A DNA stretch of 64,000 nucleotides from NCBI GenBank assembly GCA_037176705.1, contig CM073886.1, forward strand, positions 128,804,001 through 128,868,000, in the 5' to 3' direction. The position numbers were made by a program, and so were the translations under genes. Shown here in pieces: positions 1 to 11,104 of the stretch (positions are counted from its first letter, which is position 1; every line of letters starts with the position of its first letter). Below the pieces are notes generated by a model. That model saw nothing but the letters and a program-made list of their open reading frames with translations, did no database searches and had not been told where the DNA came from. The DNA comes from Molossus alvarezi. Lineage: Eukaryota; Chordata; Mammalia; Chiroptera; Molossidae.

Positions 1-540
1 AGCAATCCAAACACATAAAATTTTTCAATCCTTCCTCTTTAAAGTAAAATTTAATTAATTGATTAATGGCATGTAATAATTCCCATTCTTCATTTCACTT
101 TACCTGCACAGATTTGGCAAAAATAAATTTAAGCTGCTGTTTCATTCATATTCTTACATATGAAAACACTGAACCCATGGGAAATTAATCTAGATGAAAG
201 ACAAAGCAACCTCACTCAAGTATTCAAGCTACCATCATAACTTTTATTATCGGGACCTATTAGAGAAACCATCTTATCCAAAGGGATCAAAATTAATCAG
301 TTGGTTCATCAAAGAAAAATCAAAACAAGTGATGAATCATCACATAAAGGTCACCATATTGTGGAGTTATCCTCAAGCAATAAATTATTCCTATCCTCCA
401 GAAGATTTGGAGTATCAGGTTGAACAAATGGATTCCCGTCCTCTGCGCTCGATACCATGTTTACTTTTTCTCAGAGTTTTCAAACTAGCTGATAAATGCT
501 GTGCTAACAATCTTCTGATGTGGGGCCAACGCCTCTTCTT
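1..540. other. AT-rich unannotated DNA
   Basis: No repeat family or gene is recognised here. The longest open frame (194-562, plus, 122 codons) has no start context, no recognisable domain and a composition expected of non-coding AT-rich DNA, so I do not call it a gene. Confidence 0.5.
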
Positions 541-1119
541 TAAACAGGGCCCTGCTGGCTGAATCACCGTCGTGGTCACTCACTACGCCCGGCCATCAGG
601 GCTGCCTGCCCGCCGCTGGCTTCAGGTCTTGCTCCCGGCTAGTGAAATGGTCACCTGATCTCACCTGCGACCGGGCGGAGGGATCCAACGGCAGACACTT
701 TTCTAGACCGGACGACTGTCCACCCACACCTACCATCACAGGACCTTACAAGCAGCTCGCCTTCACCAAGGTTTGCTTTTCACACTATTCAACAACATTT
801 TCAAAGCAATCTCTCTCTCTTTTATTTCATTTTCTCGGGCTTGCCCTATGAAGCTGGGCGATTGCATGAATGTCAATGCCCTAAACTGCTCTGGAAGAAC
901 AACCCAAGTGCCCCTGGGGCAAGTAGGCACTGAACATGACTCTGGGGTCATGGAAATATATTCAGCATGCTTCCTGGGCTGGGGGAATGTCCCACAGACT
1001 GAGTCAGTCTTCCTGAGGCAGAAGGCGGGCATTTTCCGGGGCGAGCTCCCTTCCAGTTAAGGGGGCACATCAGGAAGGAGGGGACTCTGTCTGTGGAGAT
1101 ACAAGGGTTCATCTAACGG
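541..1119. other. Moderate-GC DNA leading into the CpG-rich block
   Basis: GC rises steadily from about 540. A palindromic AP-1-like heptamer core, TGAGTCA, lies near 1000 inside GACTGAGTCAGTC. No gene or repeat family is recognised. It may be the shoulder of the CpG-rich block that follows. Confidence 0.4.
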
Positions 1120-1880
1120 GCCTGGGAGGGAAGACTTCAGCGGCAGGGACGGCAGTTCGGTTTCGAGGTGGCCGGTTAGTACCACTAACTGTGGATAACG
1201 CAGGGGCCCAGCCCGGCCCGCAAGCAGCACGCTGCGGAATCCCAGCCACGGCCCTTGTTGGGGTCACCCCCCCTCCCCACGACACAGAGTCCTTACAACC
1301 AGAGGAAGTACCCTCGCGAAGCGCGCGCTTCCAGAACACGGTCTCTCAACTCGAACCCCAACGTTTCCTGGCCAAGGAGCTTTCTTCCCCGTCCTTCTCC
1401 AGTTCCTGCAGGCTCGACCCCCCAAAGGCTCACTGTGCCCCGGGGAGGCAGCTGTAGGCGTGGGGTGTGCTCTGCGTGTCCACACAGCGTTCCCGGGGCC
1501 CCTCCCGCTCGGATGACATGGAGCTGGATGTGCGAGGAAGGTCCAAGGTCCGGGCCAGAGCCTCCTGGTGTCTCTCTGGCTCCCCGGGCATCTGCACTCC
1601 TGCCCCGAAGGCTGGTTCTGGGCTCCCGCAGTTGCGGTGAGTTAGCTCGTACTTGAGAGAAGTCATTTTTCTGCTCAGACTCTGGAGGGTGCGTAGTTAC
1701 AGGCAAGCATCTGAACAACCATCTGAACGCCACGCAAGGGGAAGCCCGCCGTGCAGGGGGGTGTGCAGACCGGGGCGTGCAGACCTGCCGTGCAGGTGCA
1801 GGGCCCAGAACCTCTCGCTCTTGTCCGAGGGGAGGGAGAGGCGGAATGAATAACTCCTGCGTAGTTACGTGAGGCTTGGT
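1120..1880. promoter_or_regulatory. CpG-island-like block, possible orphan promoter
   Basis: By hand count, 1141-1500 holds about 27 CpG dinucleotides in 360 bases at roughly 60 percent GC. That gives an observed/expected ratio near 0.8, far above the rest of the window, and CpG stays frequent to about 1880. A CGCGAAGCGCGCGC run lies at 1315-1328. A sequence resembling a splice donor (GCG followed by GTGAGT) lies at about 1634-1642 on the plus strand, which would fit a first exon but is weak evidence alone. Several overlapping open frames on both strands are what GC-rich DNA gives by chance, and none has a recognisable domain. It could be a promoter, an alternative promoter of a long gene, or a relic. 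Confidence 0.5.
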
Positions 1881-2374
1881 TCCGGAGCTGCTGCTCTCTT
1901 TCGGGTTCTCCTACGTTTGGGCTTCAGGATTTGAGTTCACATCTGGGGTGACCCGGAGAACTAAGAAGACCTGCTCTGTCACATTAATAGGCAGGTCTGT
2001 GTAATGAGAGGAGATACATCAGATTAAAATACAAAACGACAATGCTCCTTTTTCATCCTGGCTAGCAGTCCTCAAAAGAACTGTAAAGTACAATAGCAAC
2101 GATCAGCATCCCGGAGTTCTCTTCTGAAAGACTGAGCCATTACAATGGTTATGGGGTTAACATATTGGGATAATAAGCACAAGATAAATATTCACGATAG
2201 AAATAAAGTGCCTACTACATTTAATGTTGGGGCCTATAATGAATAAATGTTATTCTTTACATTTTCTAAAATGCCACGTCAGCATCAAGGAAAAGGAGTC
2301 TTTAGATGTCATTGAAGGCTCTCTGATCTTTCTTAACCATGATTGGTGTGACAGATTCCCTCCTTCCGCTAATC
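1881..2374. other. Unannotated DNA
   Basis: GC falls back after the CpG-rich block. I see no repeat family or gene. Confidence 0.4.
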
Positions 2375-2387
2375 AAGAAAACACAGC

Positions 2388-2605
2388 GCCCTGGCCGGTT
2401 TGGCTCAGAGGTTAGAGCGTCGGCCTGCGGTCCGGAGAGACCCGGGTTCAGTTCCCGCTAAGGGCACGTTTCTCGGTGGCGGCAGCCACTCCATGTATCC
2501 CTTTCACATCGATGTTTCTCCCTCTCTCTCTCTTCCTCTCTCTCCCTCCCGCTCTATCTGCACAAAAAAATGGAAAAATGTCCTCGAGTAAGGATTAAAA
2601 AAAAA
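2388..2605 (+). mobile_element. Ves SINE, subfamily B
   Basis: tRNA-like head beginning CCCTGGCCGGTTTGGCTCAG, with A box and a GGTTCAGTTCC B-box region, then the C-T-rich body and the diagnostic tail CAAAAAAATGGAAAAATGTCCTCGAG and an A-run. An imperfect target duplication brackets it (AAGAAAACACAG near 2375, AAGAAATCACATAG near 2606). The central segment that normally reads GTTGCAGTTTGTCCCCGG is shortened. Not expected to encode protein. Confidence 0.93.
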
Positions 2606-2619
2606 AGAAATCACATAGC

Positions 2620-4240
2620 ATTTTTCCTCATTTATTTATTTAATAAATGGAAGGTGGTCTGTCTTGGTAAAATTAAACCAATTCTCAAAAAATTAAGAAT
2701 ATATTCTAAGACTTCATTTCAATTAAAGACTACATATGGCAAATAGTAAATCACTTGCACTTAAATTAATTTTGTGATTTTTCTGATAAAATTTATGAAT
2801 TATGATTTTACAATAAAATGTTTATTATACACACTATTACTGAATTACAGCCAAGTACTGAGAAAGAAGTGAATTAGAATTCAATATTAGTCAAAACATC
2901 AGCCCCAATTTTTTGAGCAAATAAATTGTTTTGTTTTTGTTTGACATATCTAAAACTGACAAAAATTCAAGGTATTTGTCATTTTAAAGGCATTAGAGTC
3001 TACAGAAAAAATATACTTTGATGTTCATGTCCACATTAATAAAGCCCGAAATAGCACGTTATAATCAAGAAATTGATTTACTGTGGTTAGTCTCCAGTAG
3101 GTTTACAGTGTCTAAATGTTTAGTGATACACTTTAGTAAGAGCAACAATGTAATGGATATTAAAGGCAAACCTATGAGTAGCGATGTTTTCACTGAGACA
3201 TAGCTTCCTATAGTGGATGCTATTTTCTGACATAGGTACATAATCATCATTATCTTTGTTAACTAAACTATTCTCAAATTGAACATAAATACACCTTCCT
3301 ATTACTTGGTTTGTCAGAAACTGGAGGAGATGACAAAATGTTCAAGTATTCAGCATTGAACTTATTTTCCTCAATGGAAAACAGCAACCCCCAACACACC
3401 AGGGATGGCATTTGTTTGCTTGTATTGTTTAGCTTTTGCTGTTCACCAATTTTTCCATAGTTATTTGTCATCTATTTTAACACAAATTTGATGCAAATGA
3501 TAACAAATATGATCACTGACTTCAGGTAAAATGAATTCAGTCCATCACCTTACCTACAATACATGTGCTACCTCCCGGTGGTTACTGGCAGGAACTACTC
3601 TATAAATTGCAAAAAAAGGTTGAAGCCAGGAACTTCTATTTGTACTCTTGGAAACAGTTATTCAAAGGGAACATTTTAGAAATGTCTGTGATGAATTGTG
3701 CTTGCTATAATAAACTTTGATCTAATCAAATTTTATATATTATCTAAACTTTGAGATAATGAGAATAGAAAAAAGTATTTAAGTAAAATGACATTTATAT
3801 CCCCCATAGATAACATTTTCTAAATGAAATATAAGAAGTGCTTTTATCTTTAACATAGCATTAAAATTGTATTATTCATTAACTGATTAAATTTTTGTTT
3901 TCTGTACAAAATGAATCTTTGATAACATAGAATACTATATAAAAGATTATGGCAGAAAAGAGAAGAAGAAAAACAATTCTAAGAAGCTGATTTAGAAGGA
4001 ATAGAAAAAAATGGAAAATTACTAGAAAAATTTTCCCTGATGTTTTATTGGAAGAAAAAACATGTTCTCCCTTCTTTAGGACCTTTATATATCTGTATAT
4101 ATTATGTAGTAGATTTTTAGAAAAGTGATTTTAGCATTATAAAAATATCAACTGCTATGCATAAACATTAATACTCTACACTATTGTCAGGGTCTTTCAC
4201 CCAGACAAAATTCATAGTTCTGGACAAGATGGGGGTGACC
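2620..4240. other. AT-rich DNA without recognised features
   Basis: Strongly AT-rich, with many short A and T runs and no long open frame. No repeat family is recognised; very old L1 or DNA-transposon relics cannot be excluded by eye. Confidence 0.5.
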
Positions 4241-4246
4241 TGAAAT

Positions 4247-4260
4247 ACACACACACACAC
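4247..4260. repeat. Short (AC)n run
   Basis: Seven AC units after AATA. This is below typical polymorphic microsatellite length. Confidence 0.8.
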
Positions 4261-4784
4261 TTAACCAGACTGTGAAGCAAAAGACTAAGTCCACAACAAA
4301 ACAGTCACCTTGGGAATACAGACATTCCCTCGTCCCCGCTCAAGCTGCCGACACGACGCTCCCTGTCAAGAGAAATCACAGCCTTTGGCGGAACTAAGAT
4401 GGTTCTCAGCCCCTCAGCGCCAGCACCACAGAAGAGAGAGTATTTGATGGAGCTGAGGTCCAACTTGAGAATATGCCCAAAATGATGAAGAGAGGCCTAC
4501 AGGGCAGGTCTCCATGTTGAGTGACTTTCTCAGAAAATGATCCTCTCAGCCCAAATGTCCTGTCCACTGTGCTGGCCAGATCTCCTCACGCCATCCCATT
4601 TGGATTGACTTTGAATTACTCTTCCGATGTGATCTCTCTGCACAGTCACCTGCTCTCACCCACAGGACAGTAATTTCTCTATCTCTCCTAAGAGGTTAGC
4701 TTAAGCTCTTTCAAGTCTGCCCTCTACTAACTCCAAGGAATTGCTTGCTCTGCCCCATTTCCATCACCCCTGTCTAAATAGAGT
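4261..4784. other. Unannotated mixed-composition DNA
   Basis: Slightly richer in GC than its flanks. No gene or repeat family is recognised. Confidence 0.35.
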
Positions 4785-4965
4785 TTCACAAACTTCTCCA
4801 CAAAAGAATCACCTGGGCTGTTATTTTGCAAGGTAGTTTCTGGTTGCTACTACCCGTCCACCTTCTGGAGGTTCCCGAGCAAATTTGGTCTGAGGAGGGG
4901 ACCATAATTCTGGATTTTAATAAGCATTTAACGTGGTTCTTGGATCAAAGATGGATAAATACTTA
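4785..4965 (-). mobile_element. MER5-like (hAT-Charlie) non-autonomous relic
   Basis: The segment TTCACAAACTTCTCCACAAA followed by AGAATCACCTGGG matches, from memory, the typical MER5A/B end reading (a hAT-Charlie MITE-like family common to placentals). Further on, GGTCTGAGGAGGGGACC and AATTCTGGATTTTAATAAGCA fit the same consensus. It is heavily diverged and has no coding capacity. Orientation is assigned by that similarity only. Confidence 0.5.
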
Positions 4966-6379
4966 CTCATAAATGACCTGTCTACATTTTGCCATATTCT
5001 AGCAGATTAATAATCCAGTAGCAGTTCCTACAGGAATATAATACTAAGCTTATGGTCCAACCCCACACACAAACAAAGAAGCAAAAAAAAACTGAAACTA
5101 ACACTATTGAGGCTGAAATTTGTGTTGGACCCTAAAAAATAAGCGTGTGTTTGGCCACCGTAAGTGCACTGCAGCGTTTCTGGGGTCCCTCGGATAACCT
5201 ATCAATTCGTCAGGCACTTTACGTTTGCCTTATGTGCAGATTCAGAACCTCCCCTTTTTAAGGAAGTTTAGGCAGGGGAATATATCCTGAGAACATTCTT
5301 GTACAAACAGCCATTAGCTCTGTGCAAAATTCTATTTGCAAATTCAAGTTGACTACAGTCTCAATTTCTATTGTCCAGCGTTTTTTAGACTGGATCCCGG
5401 CTTCTTTGTTCTCTTTCCTTTTCACTTGGCCCCTTTTACCCTTTTCTCGGCATCCTGAACCTGCTCAACCGCCACCAGGATGCAGGACGGCTTCTTGCTG
5501 GTTTAGTGGCTCTCACTGGGAGGGTCCGGTTCCTCTACAACAGTTGCTTATTCTCCACTGTTTAGGTGGATTCCACGTCTTGGCTCATCTCAACTTCCCC
5601 AGTGTTGTTGCTGCCAACATTGAGTTTCCCATCAGATGGCTTTTCTATCATAAACAACCATGATTTTGCCTTCTATTCCCTTCTCTTCTTTCTGAGAAAA
5701 ATGTCCTTCGGATAGTGAAAATGTCCTGAAAATTCAAGAGACTTATGTATTTCTACAACCTATACCACTTAACCCCACCTGGGGATTTTGCCCAGCAGGA
5801 CTCCTCACTCAATATTGCTTCACCTCTAAAGGGTGAACATAGAATTCTGTGATTCAGGTGAAGGCCTGATGTCTCCAAAAGTATTTGTTAAAAAACCCAA
5901 GAAACACAAAAATTATTTATGAGCCAAGGGTCATCCAATACCTCGGTGAATCCAAAACTCAATGGGAATGACCTCTAGGTCAGGAAGAATGTCCCTAAAA
6001 CCAACAATGCATGGCAAGAGGGCTGAAATAATATTTTACATCACTGAAATTAAATTCTATTAGAATTAGAATTAGCAGTTATGAGGCAAAGAAAGCAACA
6101 CTGGCAAAATCATAAAGTATATTGTATGTCAATTATAAAACTTCAATTTTTCTCTGTAACTAACAGGAAATCTAAAAAACATTCAGGCAATTGAACATGA
6201 TAAAAAGGTATGTTCTATGTGGATTGTTCTGCCACAGTGGGGAAATGAATAGTAGTGATGAAAAAAAGCAGGAAGACCAGTTCTGAGACCACTCTAGTTT
6301 CAGTAGAAATGATCTGAGCCTGAATTAATGAGTTCAGTGGAAGTAAGTTCCAAGACTATATACTGATGAAATATTTATA
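4966..6379. other. Unannotated DNA
   Basis: Mostly AT-rich. An open frame at 5322-5663 (plus, 113 codons) has no recognisable domain and no conserved start context. A short repeated TTAGAATTAGAATTAG lies near 6060. No gene is called. Confidence 0.45.
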
Positions 6380-6960
6380 AAAATGATCAATAGTTTTGAC
6401 CCAGAAATTCCACTCCTAGATATATACTCAACAGAAATGCTTGCATACAGTCATCAAAAGACCTGTAGAAAATGTTTATAGTAGCACTATCAGTAAGAGT
6501 TTTTTTGTTGTTTTTTTTAAAAGGGACAATTCAAATGCCTATATCAATAGACTAGGTAAATGATAGTACTTTTATACACTGAACTAATATGTATACATTA
6601 GAATAAAGAAACTATAGCTAAAATGCAACAATATAGTTGAATCTTGCAAACACAATGCTCAGAAAAAGAAACCGGCCATGGACACAAAACAGCACATGTA
6701 TGATTTCACTTATGTTAGGTACACAGGCAATTTAATCCACGGTGCTGGAAGTCATGATATCGGTTCCCTTCCACGGGGAATTGGAGTGGGAAGGGGCCAT
6801 GAGCTTGCTTCTGGGCCGCTGGTCACGTGCTGTTTCCTGACCTGGGTTCTGCTCACACCAGTGTGATTTCTTTGTGAAAATTTACCTAGTTGCACACTTA
6901 TGTTTAGTGCACTCTTCTTGCGTGTGCTTTACTTTAGTAAATATTATATTAAAAAATAAA
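6380..6960 (+). mobile_element. Old L1M 3-prime end (ORF2 tail plus 3-prime UTR)
   Basis: It reads colinearly with the standard mammalian L1 3-prime end: TTTGACCCAGAAATTCCACT, then AGTAGCACTATCAGTAAGAG in place of the usual glycine-tRNA-like motif, then GCAATTTAATCCACGG. The 3-prime UTR block follows (GGAATTGGAGTGGGAAGGGG, CCTGACCTGGGTTCTG, GTTGCACACTTATG) and ends in an A-rich tail at about 6950. Many substitutions and small indels mark it as ancient and dead. Only the last part is present, as expected for a 5-prime truncated insertion. Confidence 0.8.
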
Positions 6961-7648
6961 AGTGGCTGAATGATTAATTAAATGCAAAGAAAGAATGAGT
7001 CATGGCAATTGTTCTTAATCAGGTAACCATTTTTTCACATCAAATTATCTCGAGAACCTATTATGAACAATCCATCGGATAGACACGCATCAAATGCTGC
7101 GGACATTTTTGCTGATGCTTTAGGAGACTGGAAATAACTGCAGGAAGCAGATAGATATTTGAATTGGAGAGTAGAAGACTGAGTAGGATTTTTGAGTAGG
7201 AAATATGGCATCTTAGGCAAAGAGAAAATTATAAGATAACACTGGATTCTCAGAATGGGTTTGGACCACAAAGTTGCTTGAGTGACAGATTTAAATTTTG
7301 CTACGTAGAAAACCAATCCGAGGGGTTTGAAAGGGGCTTGAGGGGAGCAGTGTCATGAAACAAGTTTCAGGCGTAACTCACACATGAAAAGTTTTGGAAG
7401 GACAAGGCTAAAGCCAAGGGGGGCAGGATGCTGCTGTGGTTATGGTGAGTAGCTTCAAATGTCCGCTGTCCCATGGAGCCAGCAGGAATGGAAAGAGCAA
7501 GGGAATGAGCATCACTGAACAGCTCGCATCCCTGGAACTTGACAAGTGATTGATGTTGGGGTCAAAGGAGACACAAAAGCCCTGCTTATATTAGAGATAC
7601 TGCTACACACTGCAAAGTAACTTCTCAATACGGTCAAACAACAATTGG
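6961..7648. other. Unannotated DNA before the minisatellite
   Basis: Mixed composition. Some phrases (for example GGGCTTGAGGGGAGCAGTGTCATGA near 7335) faintly resemble L2 but are too weak to call. The last 10-15 bases before 7649 look like a degenerate seed of the tandem unit. Confidence 0.35.
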
Positions 7649-8173
7649 CAACAGTATCAGCAGCGTGCGCAACAATATCAGCAGTGTTGGCAACAATATC
7701 AGCAGCGTGGGCAACAATATCAGCAGCGTGCGCAACAATATCAGCAGAGTCCGCAACAATATCAGCAGCGTGCGCAACAATATCAGCAGTGTTGGCAACA
7801 ATATCAGCAGCGTGGGCAACAATATCAGCAGCGTGCGCAACAATATCAGCAGAGTCCGCAACAATATCAGCAGTGTTGGCAACAATATCAGCAGCGTGGG
7901 CAACAATATCAGCAGAGTGCGCAACAATATCAGCAGCGTGCGCAACAATATCAGCAGCGTGCGCAACAATATTAGCAGCGTGCGCAACAATATCAGCAGA
8001 GTGCACAACAATATCAGCAGCATGCGCAACAATATCAGCAGTGTTGGCAACAATATCAGCAGTGTGGGCAACAATATCAGCAGCGTGGGCAACAATATCA
8101 GCAGCGTGGGCAACAATATCAGCAGCATGCGCAACAATATCAGCAGCGTGGGCAACAATATCAGGAGCATGCT
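7649..8173. repeat. 21-bp minisatellite, 25 units
   Basis: Twenty-five head-to-tail units of 21 bases fill exactly 525 bases. The first 15 bases, CAACAATATCAGCAG, are nearly invariant. The last six vary among CGTGCG, CGTGGG, TGTTGG, AGTCCG, AGTGCG and rarer forms. Units 1-5 and 6-10 carry the same order of variants, so a 105-base higher-order block (7649-7753, 7754-7858) was duplicated; units 11-12 begin a third partial copy. Because 21 is divisible by 3 and the unit lacks stops in four frames, long open frames arise on both strands (plus 7645-8232 and 7665-8180; minus 7512-8006 and 7634-8170), encoding heptapeptide arrays such as ATISAAC or LLILLRT. I treat these as by-products, not genes. 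Confidence 0.97.
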
Positions 8174-9837
8174 TCCTTAAAAAGTATCCTCAGCTCCAAC
8201 CTCAGAAATACTTACTCACTCAGACTCTCTGAAGATAAGTTTCAAATGCTTTATTTAAATGTGCTCCCTGTAATTGTTATGAAAACTGAAGTCTGAGATC
8301 CATGCCCTTATAAGATATACAAAAAGGGATGACATTGGTAGACCTCTTGTGGAAGTTACTACCAATGAAGTTTAAACTGTCATGACAAATACCAGTACTT
8401 TTAAAAGGTACAACGCTTAGGAAGTTCCACAGCTGACCGAGTGCAAGTGGAATGGCTAATGCTCGTGAGTGGGGACACATCGGGAGCCCAGTGATGCGTT
8501 TCCACCAGCAAAGAATCTGTGGGTAAAACTCTCTCTGTTCTTTAGAGAAGCAACTGGATTTCATTCCAGCTGCAGATATGTTCTGAGTCCATTTACACTG
8601 TCTGCCAAGCGGATTAGTTGGCAGCTATGAATCTTGATAGAGTCTCATTTCCCACAAGAAAACAGAGCTGTGTGTTCAGCAGACTTGTCTCTGCCACATT
8701 GGAGACAAGAGTCCGGCTTCCCGGGGGAGCCAGCGAACAAATGTGACCTGGGCACAGAGCCAAACCTTGCAACTACAATCAAGAAGGAAACGTATTGCAA
8801 TCTCCACTGGCCAAGTTCAAAGAATTATCAAAAACGACCTTAATTTTCATCATGAATTATTCCAGATGTTATGTGTGATACCCAGACTAACCCAAAACAT
8901 TTGTTTGAAATAATCACCTGACTTATATCCAAATTGTTATGAGTTTTAGTGGCTAGAACAGGTGGAGCACAGAAAAGTTGCAAATAATGTTTAAATGTCT
9001 TCAAGCTACTGTCTACAAACTGGTGGCATTATGGATGGAAAAGGCCAGTTTTTCAGATGGCATTGGGCACAGTCACCGTGACAAATTCAGTTTGGGCCAC
9101 ACTAAGTTTGAATGATCTATGTGCAATGGTTCTGCTCTGACTAGCACCCCGAACATCAGCATTCTCTTGCATTTCTTGCATTGAGATAGAAAAACAACTG
9201 TAACATAAACAAGGTTCCATTGGGCTTTGTAGACCTAGCAACAACACCAGCACTACACAGGTCACAGGACCCGGAGCAGTTGTTCCCTGGGGCTTTTCTG
9301 AGGCAGCCTTGGTCCTTCGGTGGACCAAGTACTTACAAGGACACACATCTCTGTGGTTGGAATTTCTTGCTATTCTTGAAATTTGAGAGGTGTTCCCTAT
9401 AGCTGTTTTTAAATATTCACGTGAGTCAAATATTCTACTAAGATGTGATTAAAACAGGCCTTATTCCTCTGCGACTACTCGATAAATTAAAATCCAGTAC
9501 CATAAAGAGCATTCCCTTGTTGTGGGTCAGAGGAAGGTACAAGGATTTCCTATTTTTATTGCTGACATAACATGATTTAAAACCACAGGAAATAGGCATT
9601 TGCTGTTTCTTAAAGGAAAAGGAAAACAATGGACAGTTTCTTCTTCTCTTTGAATTTGGAATAAAGAATATCTGGAGCAAAAACATGAATGAGAAAGAAC
9701 TTTACTTCTAAAATGGCAAGAAGAAAAAAAACCTCCTTTCAAAAATAAGGTAGGATATTTTGGTTTTTTGTTTTTTTGTTTTTTTTTAGTTTTATCATTA
9801 TTTGTGAGCCATTTTAAATGTTAAAGCTCATTGTAAT
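8174..9837. other. Unannotated DNA with a T-rich run
   Basis: No gene or repeat family is recognised. A T-rich stretch with G interruptions lies at about 9757-9790. Open frames on both strands near 8277-8843 and 9053-9742 have no recognisable domain. Confidence 0.4.
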
Positions 9838-9852
9838 AAGAATAATAAGTTA

Positions 9853-10079
9853 AACCCTGCCGGTGTGGCTCACTGGTTGAGCGTTGACCCCTGCGCCAAG
9901 AGGTCGCCAGTTCAATTTCCGGTCAGGGCACATGCCCAGATTGTGGGCCTGATCCCCAGTGGGGGGCATGCAGGAGGCGGCCAATGGATGTTCTCTCTCA
10001 TCCATGTTTCTATCTCTCTCTCCCTCTCCCTTCTTCTCTCTCTAAAATCAATAAGAAAAAAAATTTTTAATTTAAAAAA
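9853..10079 (+). mobile_element. Ves SINE, subfamily A, with perfect 14-bp TSD
   Basis: Full-length tRNA-like head (GGTGTGGCTCACTGGTTGAG), body with GATCCCCAGTGGGGGGCATG, C-T-rich zone, CTAAAATCAATAA and an A-rich tail. The direct repeat AAGAATAATAAGTT occurs at 9838-9851 and 10080-10093 with no mismatch, so the insertion boundaries are certain and the copy is relatively young. Confidence 0.97.
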
Positions 10080-10236
10080 AAGAATAATAAGTTGACATTC
10101 ATTTTGGCCATGATTCAAGTGTTGCTGAGATTTAACTAAAAACTAATTTGATTAAAATATATAAAATAAAATTTTAACTGAAATGATTAAAATAACTAAT
10201 GAAAATCCTTTTTTTTTAAGAATATAAAAATCACAA

Positions 10237-10460
10237 TATCGGCCCACCAGTGTGGCTCAGTGGACTGAGCACTGTCCCGTTCACTGAGAGGTCCTGGTTC
10301 AGTTCCTGGTCAGAGCACATGCCCGAGTTTCACGCTCGATCCCCAGTAGGGGGCGTGCAGAAGGCAGCCAATTGACGTTTCTCTCTCAGGCATGTTTCCC
10401 TCTCTCTCTCCCCCCTCCCTTCTTCTCTATCTAAAACATCAATAAAAATATGTTTATTTC
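10237..10460 (+). mobile_element. Ves SINE, subfamily A, with CTCF-like core
   Basis: Head GTGTGGCTCAGTGGACTGAGC, body containing CCAGTAGGGGGCG at 10343-10355, C-T-rich zone and CATCAATAAAAA tail. Target duplication TAAAAATCACAA at 10225-10236 and 10461-10472 is perfect over 12 bases. The body variant TAGGGGGCG instead of TGGGGGGCA makes it match the CTCF core motif. Confidence 0.96.
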
Positions 10461-10472
10461 TAAAAATCACAA

Positions 10473-11104
10473 AACCTATTCCCAATTTCATTCTTTTGTG
10501 CGTGGCTCAGTATGTCACTCCATGAACGCTACAATCCAAGGTTGCTACAAGTAATTTTTACCAATGGAATACAACCACTGTGTTAGAATTATAAAGCAAT
10601 GCCATGTGAAGCAGGTGTGTGCTCTGCCTCTTACGCTTGTCTCACTTACAGGACACTGGGCACTGGGTGGCCGTCCCCTCAGAGGACAGCGGACAGCGCA
10701 CAGTCAAGGTCGGGAAGTTTGTATGCCTCCTGCTCCTACACAAAGAGACTCAATATGCTGTCCTCTTTGTTTGAAGGTCAAGGATTACACTGTGTTGTAA
10801 TAAGTTTCTCCACTATCACACTTTAAGAAGAGTTGTATATTACACACATAACAAATGTATAATTTTGCAATTATGTTTATGTAATTATTTATATAAATGT
10901 TTAATAAATAAGAAGTGATGGCTTGCTATTTCTAATGACTCTTAAGCATCTTAAATACAAAGAAGAATTAACCTCTATTGCCAATGTACTCATGATCCAT
11001 TAGGAGAGGCAAATGATTTGATTAGAAGTATATTCACTAATACTTTTCATTGCATCTTACTAATTGAACAATTATCACTTTAGTGGCAATAAGTAAGAAG
11101 TGAT
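10473..11104. other. AT-rich unannotated DNA
   Basis: No gene or family is recognised. Open frames at 10564-10826 are in two overlapping frames with no domain. Confidence 0.45.

Noticed and set aside
194..562. 122-codon open frame at the left edge
   Set aside because: No recognisable domain and AT-rich composition; length is within chance for a 64-kb window.
1255..1733. Overlapping 130-146 codon frames on both strands
   Set aside because: They lie in CpG-rich DNA where stop codons are rare. No domain, and both strands are open at once.
2388..2470. tRNA gene, from A and B box-like sequence
   Set aside because: The same head recurs about 25 times followed by the Ves body and an A-rich tail, so these are SINEs. 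No cloverleaf with a proper acceptor stem was found.
7649..8173. CRISPR array
   Set aside because: Units are contiguous 21-mers with no unique spacers, and the organism is a mammal.
7634..8180. Long leucine-rich and asparagine-rich open frames in several frames of the same DNA
   Set aside because: They follow automatically from a 21-base unit lacking stops in those frames, with no start context, splice signals or unique domains.
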